Counted from the stretch's first letter, positions 46,053-57,181 are shown. The stretch: DNA of 64,000 nt from Theropithecus gelada (GCF_003255815.1 NC_037674.1:19861537-19925536); one strand, 5' to 3'. Notes: generated by a model not told the origin, from the sequence alone. A program made the numbers and translations.

Positions 46053-46990
46053 TTTTATTTGGATTATGACCAGTCTTTGTAATTGCATTTTTTGTTCCAT
46101 AGCTTGGGACTAGGGTCTGAGAAGTCTGTTGGTTACATTGATTCAAGAGGGATTTCTTGATGGATGACAGTGGTGGAATGAGGAATCAAGGATACTGAGG
46201 CTGCCAGTTTGACAGTGCGTTTAAGTGATACACCATGAAGTCTAACTAGATGAGGAGGGCTGAGAAGAAGTGTTTGAGGGATGTGTTTGGAATTAGACTG
46301 GCCTTTATCAAGTTCGAAGATCACATATAATGGGAGTATGAGATATATAACTTGAGGGTTAGGAGGTTGTGGTAAGTGGTTAACAGAGTATTAGAATTTT
46401 AGGCTTCAGAGGTGAAGTTTCTCAGTGTTAATGTCCAGGTTATAGCCATGGTAGTAACTGATATAGAACAGTATGAGTGAAGATAGTTGGAGCTGAAGAG
46501 GAGAAGAACTTTGAAGATTAGTCATTGGATGAGTCATTGACATCATCTGTAATAACAACTAGAAAAAATACTGTGTTAAATAGAGCAGTAAACTACTAGC
46601 TATGTATTTGTGATTGAGAGGATTCTGGCAGTAGATGGTAAGTGCCAGCAGTGAGGATAAGTGAAGAATTATATAGCCATGTGACATCAGTCTCAAAAGA
46701 GCAGACATTTTTTGCACATTAGTGGAAAACCAATGATTGGATAGTAGCAATGGAGGTAAATGAATTCTGATTCAATTCATATATTGGGTATGGGAGAATA
46801 AAGAACATTGAGGGAAGGGTATCAGGAAAACCTTTTAGGAAAGAGGTTAAACTTAAAGCAACAAGGGAGAAGGAATATTCTGTAAGGAAGCTGAGAATAT
46901 TGAAGATTAATTTTTTTTGTTATTTTTGTTTAAAGTGACATTTGGAAGATTCTAGAAGGAAATGGAAAGACTGGGGATTATTATTATTAT
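46053..46990. other. Intron DNA, purine-rich, nothing recognised
   Basis: A/G-rich, possibly continuing the unassigned repeat at 44346-45390. Confidence 0.4.
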
Positions 46991-46991
46991 T

Positions 46992-47279
46992 TTTTTAATT
47001 GAGACAGGGTCTTGCTCTGTCACCCAGGCTGGAGTGCAGTAGTACGATCACAGTTCACTGCAGCCTTGACCTCCTGCTGGGCCCAAGCGATCCTCTCACT
47101 TCAGCCTCCTGAGTAACTGCTATCATAGATGTGCACCACCACACCCAGCTAGTTTTTATATTCTTTGTAGAGACAGCCATGTTGCCCAGGCTGGTTTCGA
47201 ACTCCTGAGCTCAAGCAATCTGCTTGCCGCAGCCTCCCAAAGTGCTGGGATTACAGGTGTGAGTCATCATACCTCGCCC
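46992..47279 (-). mobile_element. Old Alu upstream of the residue-159 exon
   Basis: GAGACAGGGTCTTGCTCTG to CATCATACCTCGCCC. Confidence 0.9.
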
Positions 47280-47637
47280 AGTCTTTGTTATTGAGATGGA
47301 GGTTTGGCTGAGAAATTATTCTTCTATCTTTTAATTAAAAGGTTCTCATGATTAGGGGAACAGTTAGCTAATTTTTTGATACCTCTGGTTGAAAAATTAC
47401 AATTGCACACATGACTAGGATGCAAAAACTTTGCTCACAAATGTTACTCTAGCCTGTAAGTCTTTGTTCTTCAGTGTTTGAAATAGCTAGCAAAGATTCT
47501 CTAAAAAACAAAATCCTCGGCTTTGTTCCTGCAGGAATCATCAGTCTAAGTAAATATATTGTACATTGATGTTGCGTTTAGTTTTTCTAAATAGTTGCAT
47601 TTTTAAATGGTGATAGTACACTGAATCATGATTTCAG

Positions 47638-47853
47638 GAACATCAGGATCAGATTCTCCAGGACAGGCTGTGGAAGCTGAAGAAATAGTAAAACAACTTG
47701 ATATGGAACAGGTGGATGAGATCACTACCAGTACTACTACATCAACTAATGGAGCAGCTTACTCAAATCAAGCAGTTCAAGTGAGACCATCAATAAACAA
47801 TGGTTTAGAAGAAGCAGAAGAAACAGTTAATCGTGATATCCCACCCCTTACAG
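47638..47853 (+). CDS. CTDSPL2: CTDSPL2 coding exon, residues 159-231
   Basis: The 216-nt exon has acceptor atgattt-cAG and donor ACAG|gtgaag. It is phase 1-1 and therefore symmetric. It encodes an acidic, Ser/Thr-rich, low-complexity region: TSGSDSPGQ, then EEIVKQLDMEQVDEITT, a run of Thr/Ser, and EEAEETVNRDIPPLT. No catalytic residues are here; it is part of the disordered N-terminal half. Oppositely oriented Alus lie 359 bp upstream and 287 bp downstream. Confidence 0.95.
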
Positions 47854-48140
47854 GTGAAGAAAATTTCTTTTCTTATACATCTTCATGAGTAGTTGATAAA
47901 AAATAATAGTATTTCAAATTTTTTCTTAAATGAGCAGATTATATGCATAGATTTTTCTTCCTGGAAGTTCAGAAAAAATTAAAATTGGAAACAAAACTTT
48001 GTCCCAAAAATCCAAAGTCATTTTGAAATTGAAAATTTTTTAAAGATTTTGACTAGGTATTAGTCATTTTACAGTTTAATTATGACCACTAATCTTACTG
48101 CTTGGAGAAATTTAATACAACTAACAAAATACATGCTCAT

Positions 48141-48442
48141 GGCCGGGCGCGGTGGCTCAAGCCTGTAATCCCAGCACTTTGGGAGGCCGAGACGGGCGGA
48201 TCATGAGGTCAGGAGATCGAGACCATCCTGGCTAACCTGATGAAACCCTGTCTCTACTAAAAAAATACAAAAAACTAGCCGGGCAAGGTGGCGGGCGCCT
48301 GTAGTCCCAGCTACTCGGGAGGCTGAGGCAGGAGAATGGCATAAACCTGGGAGGCAGAGCTTGCAGTGAGCTGAGATCCGGCCACTGCACTCCAGTCTGG
48401 GCGACAGAGCCAGACTCCGTCTCAAAAAAAAAAAAAAAAAAA

Positions 48443-48443
<1 letters not shown>
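48141..48443 (+). mobile_element. AluY of Old World monkey type
   Basis: ATGCTCAT at 48133-48140 and 48487-48494 flanks the Alu plus the TA microsatellite. Has GGCTCAAGCCTG and GAGATCCGGCCACTG. Confidence 0.94.
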
Positions 48444-48480
<37 letters not shown>

Positions 48481-48489
48481 GTATATATG
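48444..48489. repeat. (TG)n(TA)n microsatellite at the Alu tail
   Basis: GTGTG followed by about 13 TA units and GTATATGTATATATG, lying inside the Alu target duplication. Confidence 0.93.
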
Positions 48490-48966
48490 CTCATGTTTAT
48501 GAACATCCTTATTATTATTGCACAAGTCTTAGACCCTTATGTCTGAGGTCACTACCTAGGGGCAGTCTCATACCTTCAGATTTGTTTGATTACGTCGATG
48601 ACATCCCCCCAGAAAGTGCTTCTGTTCCTAGATCTCCCCATATACCTAACTTTGCAGCCTAACTTGGAACCTTATAAAGGCCAAACATAATTATTGGGTT
48701 TCGGAGCCAGTTGTCCCTGAAATGTGGAAACACATGGATCAGGAATTTATTACCTCTGAGTACTGTGGTGGATAGACAAGGTACAAGATGGAATTGTGTT
48801 CCACCATTCTTAAAAGCAGAAATAAAACTGAAGAAGGCTATCTTCTTATTAGGGCATGGAGATTTTATCTTAAATTTGTTTTGTTTGTTTGTTGTTGTTG
48901 TTTATTGTAGTATCAGGTATTTGAGAGAGCCCAGTAAATATATATTAGTTAAGAAACATAGTTTGG

Positions 48967-49560
48967 GGCCAGGCATGATGACTCAGGCCTGTAACCCAGC
49001 ACTTCAGGAGGCCAAGGCAGGAGGATTGCTTGAGGTCAAGAGTTTGAGACGAGCCTGGGCAGAAGAGCCAGATGCTGTCTGGGGTGGAGTCTCACTCTCT
49101 TGCCCAGGCTGGACAGTGCAGTGGCATGATCTCGGCTCACCGTAACCTCGGCCTCCTGGTTGAAGCAATTTGCCTGCCTCAGCCTCCTGAGTAACTGGGA
49201 ATACAGGCATGTGCCACCACGCCCAGCTAATTTTTTTTTTTAACTTTTAGTAGAGACGGGGTTTCATCATGTTGACCAGGGGGTCTCGAACTCCTGACTT
49301 CAAATGATCTGCCCACCTCGGCCTTCCAAAGTACTGGGGTTACAAGTGTGAGCCACTGTGCCTGGCAAAAAAAAAAAAAATTTTAATTAGCTGGGGATGG
49401 TGGCGTGTGCCTGTAGTCTTAGTGACTCTGGAGGCTGAAGTGGAAGGATTGCTTGAGCCCAGGAGTTCCAGACTGCTGTGAGCTATGATTGAGCCACTGC
49501 AATCCAGCCTAGGCAGCAGAGCAAGATCCAGTCTTGAGAAAGAAAAAAGAAAAAAAGAAG
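48967..49560 (+). mobile_element. Alu interrupted by an opposite-strand Alu
   Basis: Left monomer 48967-49079, right part from AATTAGCTGGGGATGG at 49385 onward. Confidence 0.85.
49080..49364 (-). mobile_element. Alu inside a plus-strand Alu
   Basis: Starts GGGGTGGAGTCTCACTC without a T-tract; ends CCACTGTGCCTGGC before an A run. Confidence 0.88.
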
Positions 49561-49589
49561 CATAGTTTGGTTTAAGGAAATAGAATATA

Positions 49590-49740
49590 CAGATGGTTCC
49601 TGAGTTACAGTGGTTCAGCTTCCAATTCTTCTATTTTACAATGGGTTTATCAGGGTGTTAAATGCATTTTGACCTATGATGTTTGTGACTTATGATGGGA
49701 TTATTGGGATGTAGCCCCAACATAAGTCTAGGAGCATCTG
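49590..49740 (+). mobile_element. Short Tigger-family element with TA duplication
   Basis: CAGATGGTTCCTGAGTTACA and the inverted CATAAGTCTAGGAGCATCTG are its ends. TA precedes (49588) and follows (49741). Confidence 0.85.
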
Positions 49741-50489
49741 TACTTCTCTCAGCTATGAAAAGGAAACTTTTAAAAAAGTAATTGACACAGCAGAAAACAT
49801 TTAAAGAAAATATGATACAATTATGAAATTTCTATATAATGCAATCCAATAATACCAACATGAAGAGACAAGCAGCAAAATAGGAAAGGTTTATTTTAAA
49901 GTCATCAAGTAAAAGATTTATATGTATAATGTTAAATTTAGAATTTAAAAATAATACAGAATCTAACAAGCAAATCAATAAAATTACATTCATTCTTTTG
50001 TGGGTACTATTTGCAATTTAACCCACCTTTAACCCATCATTTTATGCTTATTACTTTACCCAGTGGTATAAGACTAATGAAGTAAAGTATAGACTAAAGT
50101 TCAGGGCTTTGGCTTCCTGTTTGATGTTTGTTCTGTATTTTCATGCTGCTATGTAAGCCTTTGTATTTCTTTTTTCTGACAGCTATGAGGATGGAGAAAG
50201 GATTTCTGTAACCTTAGTGGTTTCTAGAAGGGAAAATTAAGATATACTGTAGTTGTCACAGTCATTCATTTATTCCCCCAACATTTATGAGCGCCTATTT
50301 TTTTGTGATGGGAACTGTTGATGAATTGACTCCTGAGGAGTTTGTGATCTAACTGAAAAGCCAAATATAGAGAAACATCACTATATAGTATGGTGAGTGC
50401 TGCTACAAAGAAGTGAGCTAAATGACATGGTATGTCACATTGCAGTTACTCTGATTGGGATGATCATGAGAATATAGATAGAGGCATTT
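49741..50489. other. Unique or old-repeat intron DNA
   Basis: A MIR/L2-like CATTTATTCCCCCAACATTT at about 50270. No exon. Confidence 0.45.
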
Positions 50490-50544
50490 AGTATGAGTGA
50501 CAAAGTATTCGTTTCCTTAACTTTAAGAACATAGCCAAAGAGAA

Positions 50545-50721
50545 CAAGAAGGTAGGAAGCTGGCAGCTGTGTTACTTTGGACAACTTATTTAAGCTCTTG
50601 AGACAGTTTCAAAAACAGTTTTCTTAGCTTTAACATGGTTTTTGTAATACAAAGTTTTGCAGGCTAAATGAGATAAAATATGCAAAATGCTTAGCATATA
50701 AACACCTAACAAATATCCTTG
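50545..50721 (+). mobile_element. MIR-like SINE
   Basis: GCTAAATGAGATAAAATATG and AAAATGCTTAGCATATAAAC match MIR. Confidence 0.6.
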
Positions 50722-51025
50722 GCTGGGTGTCATGGCTCATGCCTATAATCACAGCACTTTGGGAGGCCGAGGTGGGCAGATCACTTGAGCACAGGAGTTC
50801 GAGACTAGCGTGGGCAATATGGCAAAACCCTGTCTCTACAAAAACAAACAAACAAAAAATTAGCTGGGCTTCATGGCTCGCACACCTATAGTCCCAGCTA
50901 CTTGAAGGACTGAGGTGGGAGGATTGCTTGAGCCTGTGAGGTCAAGGCTGCAGTGAGCTGTGTTCATGCCACTGCACTCCAGCCTAGGCAACAAAGTGAG
51001 ACCTGTCTCAAAAAATAATAGTAAA
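50722..51025 (+). mobile_element. Old Alu
   Basis: GGCTGGGTGTCATGGCTC; linker with AAACAAACAAAC. Confidence 0.9.
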
Positions 51026-51415
51026 ACAAATAAAAATACTCTTTCATTCATCTGAGATTAATAGGAACTTGAAACAGTAAAGTTGTTGGAAGATATATTT
51101 TCTTGTGCTAATGAATTATTGGAAGCATAATGTCAGAGATGAACAAAAATTCTGCTTTACATCTGATGTCATCCATTGAACATACACACCACGTTGACTC
51201 TGTCTCAAAAGATGTTAACACATGATAATTGCACAAAAGATTAATTTTTGTCTTGAAAGACTTACCATTTCATTTCTATAGAAAGATTATAGAAATTTGT
51301 ATTGGGTTCCACTTTCAATTTTTATATCTGAGACATTACCTATTTGGCTTATAACTTACCTTTGTCTTCTTACATTTAAGTTATAGTTATTGTCTTGGAA
51401 AATTCCCAGCATGAA
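51026..51415. other. Unique intron DNA
   Basis: Nothing recognised. Confidence 0.5.
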
Positions 51416-51713
51416 TTTTTTTTTTTTTTTTTGAGACAGAGTCTTACCCTGTCACCCAGGCTGGAGTGTAGTGGAGCAGTCTTGGCTGACTCCAAGCTCC
51501 GCCTTCCAGGGTCACGCCATTCTCTTGCCTCAGCCTCCCGAGTAGCTAGGATTACAGGCGCCCGCCACCGCGCCTGGCTAATTTTTTGTGTTTTTAGTAG
51601 AGACAGGGTTTCACTGTGTTAGCCAGGATGGTCTCAACCTCCTGACCTCGTGATCTGCCCACCTTGGCCTCCCAAAGTGCTGGGATTACAGGCGTGAGCC
51701 ACCGTGCCGAACC
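51416..51713 (-). mobile_element. Alu
   Basis: AAAATTCCCAGCAT on both sides (51398 and 51716). Confidence 0.93.
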
Positions 51714-51876
51714 AGAAAATTCCCAGCATAATTTCTAAAGCTCTGTCAAAAGATAAGCTCTTAGCTCAAACTGGGAATGAACAATGGCATGCAATATAGA
51801 ATTACTTCTTGATCATTTTAAGTTGTTTATAAATTAGAAGTAAAATAATAAGTCTCCTAAGGAGTGATTTTGATCA

Positions 51877-52150
51877 GGTATGGTGGCTCACCAGCACTTT
51901 AGGAGGCCGAGGAAGGAGGATCTCTTGAGCCCAGGAGTTCAAGACCAGCCTGGGCAGCATAATGAGACACTTTCTTGTCTCCACAAAAAAATTTTTAAAA
52001 TTATCCAGGTGTGGTGGTACACCTGTAGTCCCACCTATATGGGAGGCTGAGGCAGGAGGATCGCTGGATCCCACGTCAAGGCCACAGTGTTTGCTCCACT
52101 GCACTCCAGCCTGGGCAATAGAGCAGGACGCTGTCTCAAAAAAAAGATTA
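51877..52150 (+). mobile_element. Old Alu with 5' deletion
   Basis: GGTATGGTGGCTCACCAGCAC misses 'GCCTGTAATCC'. Confidence 0.87.
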
Positions 52151-52163
52151 AAAAGAATGATTT

Positions 52164-52250
52164 CTGGCTGGCGGAGCCCAGATCGTGCCACTGCACTCCA
52201 ACCTGGGCAACAGAGTGAGACTCCACCTCAAAACAAAAAACGAGAAAATA
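52164..52250 (+). mobile_element. Alu 3' fragment
   Basis: CAGATCGTGCCACTGCACTCC with an A/C tail. Confidence 0.85.
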
Positions 52251-52290
52251 ACAAAATGTCTGCATAAAGTAGCATTTCTTAATTAAATAA

Positions 52291-52595
52291 TTTTTTTTTT
52301 TTTTTTTTTTTTTGAGATAGAGTTTTGCTCTTGTTGCCCAGGCTACAGTGCAGTGACACAATCTCAGCTCACTGCAACCTCCGCCTCCCAGGTGCAAGCG
52401 ATTCTCCTGCATCAGCCTCCTGAATAGCTGGGATTACAGGCATGCGCCACCACACTCAGCTAATTTTGTATTTTTATAGAGATGGAGTTTCTCCATGTTT
52501 GTCAAGCTGATCTCGAACTCCTGACCTCAGGTGATGCACCTGCCTTGGCCTCCCAAAGTGCTGGGATTACAGGCACCCGCCAGCACACCTGGCCA
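52291..52595 (-). mobile_element. Alu
   Basis: CATTTCTTAATTAAATAA before and CATTTCTTAATTTTTTAA after are its likely target duplication. Confidence 0.92.
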
Positions 52596-52625
52596 CATTT
52601 CTTAATTTTTTAAGATCATAGTCTT

Positions 52626-52912
52626 GGCCGGGTGCAGTGGCTCACGCATCTAATCCCAGCACTTTGGGAGGCTGAGGCGGGCAGATCATGAGGTGGGTGG
52701 ATTATGAGGTCAGGAGATCCAGACCATCTTGGCTAACATGGTGAAACCCCGTCTCTACTAAAAATACAAAAAATTAGCTGGGTGTGGTGGCATGTGCCTG
52801 TGGTCCCAGCTACTCGGGAGGCGGGGCTTGCAGTGAGCAGAGATCAGGCCACTGCACTCCAGCCTAGGAGGCAGAGCGAGACTCCGTCTCAAAAAAAAAA
52901 AAAAAAAAAAAA
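52626..52912 (+). mobile_element. AluY/S with a short internal duplication and deletion
   Basis: ATCATGAGGTGGGTGGATTATGAGG repeats a 16-bp unit. 'GCTGAGGCAGGAGAATGGCG' is missing. AAGATCATAGTCTT flanks it. Confidence 0.91.
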
Positions 52913-52998
52913 GATCATAGTCTTAAGATTCCTGGGAACATACAATTTTTTTTAATAAGTCTTCAAAGGGTTCATGAACTTTTTAAAGACTGTTCACA

Positions 52999-53282
52999 GG
53001 CCGGATGCGGTGGCTCACGCCTATAATTCCAACACTTTGGGAGATCGAGGTGCATGGATCACCTGAGGTTGGGTGTTTGAGACCAGCCTGACCAACATGG
53101 AGAAACCCTGTCTCTACTAAAATCAGCCAGGCGTGGTGGCACGCGTCTGTAATCCCAGCTGTTCACGAGGCTGAGGCAGGAGAATCGCTTGAACCCGTGG
53201 GGTGGAGGTTGCAGTGAGTTGAGGTTGTGCCATTGCACTCTAGCCTGGACGACAGATCGAAACTCCATCTCAAAAATAAAAA
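52999..53282 (+). mobile_element. Alu, upstream of the residue-231 exon
   Basis: GGCCGGATGCGGTGGCTC. The linker lost 'AAAATACAAAAATTAG'. Confidence 0.91.
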
Positions 53283-53697
53283 CTACATTTGGGTCTGTTC
53301 TCAGTGTACATTTACTGACTGTGTGTATGTACAAGGCATTTTATGCACTATTACCCCTATAAGAGCACCATGAAATTTTTTGGTGATTACATGTAAACAC
53401 CATGGATTTTTTGGTGTACATTTTTGTAGTAATAAGTAGTAGATTTTTTCTTAGCTGATAAACATCTTAATTCTAGCCATGATCTGGTTTTCCTTTTTTT
53501 GTATAGTGGTCATTTTCCCCTTTAGATCTAAAGTTAGATCTATATGTTAATAAGTTGACTTTTAGGTGTTGTGTACAAATTATTTCTGTCTTTAAAATAC
53601 ACAAGGCTTTAGGAAGATCTTACATAGAAGCAGTAAAAATGTATATTTCATGAAGCATTAAGTAAAAGCAACGTTTTGTCTTTCACTGTGTTAAATA
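53283..53697. other. Unique intron DNA before the residue-231 exon
   Basis: No repeat seen. Confidence 0.5.
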
Positions 53698-53698
53698 G

Positions 53699-53777
53699 CA
53701 CCAGTAACTCCAGATAGTGGTTACTCATCAGCCCATGCGGAGGCCACCTATGAAGAAGACTGGGAAGTATTTGACCC
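53699..53777 (+). CDS. CTDSPL2: CTDSPL2 coding exon, residues 231-257
   Basis: The 79-nt exon lies between tgttaaat-AG and CC|gtgagt. It completes an Ala codon and reads PVTPDSGYSSAHAEATYEED then WEVFDP. The SGYSS and the acidic WEVFDP segments lead into the conserved phosphatase region. It ends two bases into a Pro codon, completed by the next exon 566 bp downstream. Confidence 0.95.
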
Positions 53778-53901
53778 GTGAGTTGCTTTTTTCTCTTTCT
53801 TTCCTTTTTGGAGCATGGTAAAAGTAGGTTATATATGTGGATTGGTGGCTAAATAGTATATTGCCAAGATATGTGACCTGTAGGTATTGAAACTTTTACT
53901 G

Positions 53902-54165
53902 GGGCTGGGTGCAGTGGCTCATCCCAGCACTTTGAGAGGCCTAGGCAGGCAGATTGTTTGAGCCCTGGAGTTCAAGACCAGCCTGGGCAACATGGCAAAA
54001 CCTCATCTCTATAAAAAAAATGCAAAAACTGGCCATACACGGTGGCATAAACCTGTAGTCCCAGCTATTAGGGAGGGTGAGGTGGGAGGATCACTTGAGC
54101 CCAGGAGACAGAGGTTACAGTGACCTGTGATAGAGTGAGATTGTCTCAAAAACAAACAAACAAAA
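53902..54165 (+). mobile_element. Alu between two exons
   Basis: GGGCTGGGTGCAGTGGCTCA; tail AAACAAACAAACAAA. Fills nearly half of the 566-bp intron. Confidence 0.9.
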
Positions 54166-54343
54166 ACAGCTGTTACTGATTTACAGATAAACTAATTTGT
54201 ATATTTTCACTTTTATTAACATCTTTTCTAAGTTTCGTTTTCTGGGTTAACTGCTTTATAGATTTTTAAATGGGCTGAGCTTAGTAATGTTTTATATTTA
54301 TAAAAAGTAAAATGTTGAAATTTTCTTAAAATCTGATTTATAG

Positions 54344-54455
54344 CTATTATTTCATCAAACATGTCCCGCCACTGACAGAAGAACAACTAAATAGGAAACC
54401 TGCTCTTCCACTGAAAACAAGAAGCACACCGGAATTCTCCCTAGTTTTAGACTTG
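54344..54455 (+). CDS. CTDSPL2: CTDSPL2 coding exon, residues 257-294, start of the phosphatase domain
   Basis: The 112-nt exon lies between gatttat-AG and TTG|gtaagt. It encodes YYFIKHVPPLTEEQLNRKP, the linker PALPLKTRSTPEF, and the beta strand SLVLDL that opens the FCP1/SCP domain. The Asp codon GAC at 54450-54452 is residue 293. By family knowledge it is the phosphoryl-accepting nucleophile of the DxDx(T/V) motif. The exon ends in phase 0, directly between the two motif aspartates. Confidence 0.95.
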
Positions 54456-54690
54456 GTAAGTATATTATCTGTGGAAGTAGAGAGAATAAAGGGGTGAAAT
54501 TATTTTTTAGAATCATACTTATGTTAGCTTTCCCCTTCTTTTGTTGGGATCATGTTTTCCTGAAGGACCAAATATAATTTGGGTCAACTGAATTAACCAT
54601 ATGCAAGACCATAAGCCTTTTCGTATTCTTATTTTTGCATATATGTTATACCAATGCACTTTTTATTAATAGTCTCAAAAGCACAATTTC

Positions 54691-54984
54691 TTATTTTTTT
54701 TTGAGATGGAGTCTCGCTCTGTCGCCCAGGCTGGAGTGCAGTGATGTGATCTCGGCTCACTGCAAGCTCCGCCTCCCGGGTTCATGCCATTCTCCTGCCT
54801 CAGCCTCCCGAGTAGCTGGGACTACAGGTGCCTGCCACCACTCCTGGCTAATTTTTTGTTATTTTTAGTAGAGACAGGGTTTCACTGTGTTAGCCAGGAT
54901 GGTCTCAACCTCCTGACCTCATGATCCACCCACCTCGGCCTCCTAAAATGTTGGGATTACAGGTGTGAGCCACCACGCGTGGCC
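54691..54984 (-). mobile_element. Alu downstream of the residue-294 exon
   Basis: GAGATGGAGTCTCGCTCTG to CACCACGCGTGGCC. Confidence 0.92.
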
Positions 54985-55027
54985 CCAATATGATGTCTTG
55001 ATGTGATTTGAAAATTTGTATTTTAGG

Positions 55028-55325
55028 GGCTGGGTGCAGTAGCTCATGCCTGTAATCCTAGAACTTTGGGAGTCTGATCTTTGGGCAGAAAGCCAGGAGT
55101 TTGAGACCAGCCTGACCAACATGGTGAAACCCATTCTTTACTAAGAATTCAAAAATTAGCTGGGTGTGGTAATATACGCTTGTAATCCGAGCTACTCACG
55201 AGGCTGAGGCACAAGAATCACTAGAACCCAGGAGGCGGAGGTTGCAGTGAGCTGAGATCATGTCACTACATTCCAGCCTGGGCAACAGAGCAAGATTCTG
55301 TCTCAGGGAAAAAAAGAAAAAAGAT
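55028..55325 (+). mobile_element. Alu with disrupted left monomer
   Basis: GGGCTGGGTGCAGTAGCTC, then GGAGTCTGATCTTTGGGC. Flanked by ATTTTAGG (55019 and 55326). Confidence 0.9.
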
Positions 55326-55449
55326 ATTTTAGGGTACCAGAAAAGCTTTGAAAACGATTATCTCCTATCGTTTGCTAATGAAATTTAATATATAGTCACA
55401 TTTCCCCTCTGCATCTGATTTCGTATTAATTTTGCATTTTTAAAATGTT

Positions 55450-55752
55450 TACTTTTTTTTTTTTTCTTTTTGAAACGGAGTCTTGCTCTGTAGCCCAGGC
55501 TGGAGTGCAGTGGCACAATCTCAGCTCACTGCAACCTCCACCTCCCGGGTTCACGCCATTCTCCTGCCTCAGTCTCCTGAGTAGCTGTGACTACAGGCGC
55601 CCGCCACCACACCCAGCTAATTTTTTGTATTTTTAGTAGAGACAGGGTTTCACCGTGTCAGCCAGGATGGTCTCAACCTCCTGACCTCGTGATCCACCCT
55701 CCTCGGCCTCCCAAAGTGTTGGGATTACAGGCGTGAGCCACTGCGCCTGGCC
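55450..55752 (-). mobile_element. Alu
   Basis: TGTTTACTTTTTTT on both sides (55446 and 55756). Confidence 0.93.
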
Positions 55753-55933
55753 ATCTGTTTACTTTTTTTAAGGCTAGTAAAACGAAGTAGTGGGATTGGG
55801 GAAAGAACTAACTTCTTGATATTAGTAAAAAATGTATCTCATATCATATTGGAAAATATTTTATTATTAAGCATTTGTTACTGGTACCCTATAATTGGAG
55901 ATGTGGTTTAGTTCTCATAGAAGATTTATTTTA

Positions 55934-56215
55934 GCCAGGCACAGTGGCTCATGCCTGTAATTCCAGCACTTTGGGAGGCTCTATTCAGCCCAGGAATTTG
56001 AGACCAGCCTAGACAACATAGTGAGACCCACGTCTCTACAAGAAATGAATGAACCTGATGGTGAAAGCCTGTAGTCCCAGCTACTCAGGAGACTGAGACA
56101 GGAGGATCCCTTGAGGCCGGGAGTTTGAGGCGGCAGTGAGCTACAATTGTGCCACTGCATTGCAGCCTGGGCAACAAAGTGAGATCTCATTTCAATTTTA
56201 AAAGGAAAGAAAGAA
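55934..56215 (+). mobile_element. Old Alu with internal deletion
   Basis: GCCAGGCACAGTGGCTCATG, then CTCTATTCAGCCCAGG. Confidence 0.9.
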
Positions 56216-56225
56216 AATTTATCTA

Positions 56226-56461
56226 GGTCAGGCACAATGGCTCACGCTTGTAATCCCAGCACTTTGGGAGGCCAAGTCGGGCAGATACTTGAGTCCAGGA
56301 GTTTGAGACCAGCCTGGCCAATATAGTGAAACCCCATCTCCACTAAAAATACAAAAATTAGCCGGGCGTGGTGGTGTGTGCCTCTAATCTCACCTACTTG
56401 GGAGGCTGAGGCGGGAGAATAGCTTAATCCGGGGAGGTGGAGGTTGCAGTGAGCCCAGATC
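56226..56461 (+). mobile_element. Alu truncated at the 3' end
   Basis: Stops at GTGAGCCCAGATCGTC without tail. Confidence 0.9.
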
Positions 56462-56677
56462 GTCTGGTGTTTAGTGAAATTGTATGAAACACAATTTGTG
56501 AGATACTAAAACATCTACTTAAAGTAAGATGCTTTATAAAAAGTTGGAGGATGAGGAGTTACATGAACAGAATGTATATTTTTAATAATTAGATTCTACA
56601 CTTACATTTGCTAATTGTAAACAAGTAACATGCATGTGGGTTTAACTGAAAGTTGGTTTGGCAACTACAGAACTCAG

Positions 56678-57181
56678 AGCCTTGCTTCTCAAACTTGAGC
56701 ATGTGTCAAAATCATCTGAAGGGCTTCTAAAAACAGACATTGTTGCCAGGCACGGTGGCTCACTCCTGTAATCCCAGCACTTTGGGAGGCCGAGGAATGT
56801 TCCTGAGGTCAGGAGTTTGAGACCAGCCTGACCAACATGGTGAAACCCTGTCTCTACTAAAAATACAAGAGTTAGCCAGGCATGATTCCTGGCACCTGTA
56901 ATTCCTGCTACTCAGGAGGCTGAGGCAGGAGAATCGTTTGAACCCAGTAGGAGGACGTTACAGTGAGCTGAGATAGCTCCCCTGCACTCTAGTCTGGGCA
57001 ACAGAGGGAGACTCTGTCTCAAAAAGAAAAACAAAACAAAACAAAACAGAGATTGCTGAGACCCGTCCCCTCCCCTGAGTTTCTGATCATCAGAAGTGAG
57101 GTTAACATTTGCGTTTCTAACTAGTTCTCAGATGATGTTTATTCTGCTTGCTGGCCCAGGAGCTATACCTGAGAACTAGTG
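56678..57181 (+). mobile_element. MER5A-like hAT element split by an Alu
   Basis: GCTTCTCAAACTTGAGCATG on the left, GTTTCTGATCATCAGAAGTG and CTGAGAACTAGTG on the right: a Charlie-family non-autonomous copy. Confidence 0.8.
56744..57042 (+). mobile_element. Alu inside MER5A-like element
   Basis: AAACAGACATTGTTG before and AAACAGAGATTGCTG after; tail (AAAAC)n. Confidence 0.93.

Noticed and set aside
45726..46146. Open frames rich in Arg/Glu/Gly or Pro/Ser
   Set aside because: Low-complexity translations of the C/T tract.
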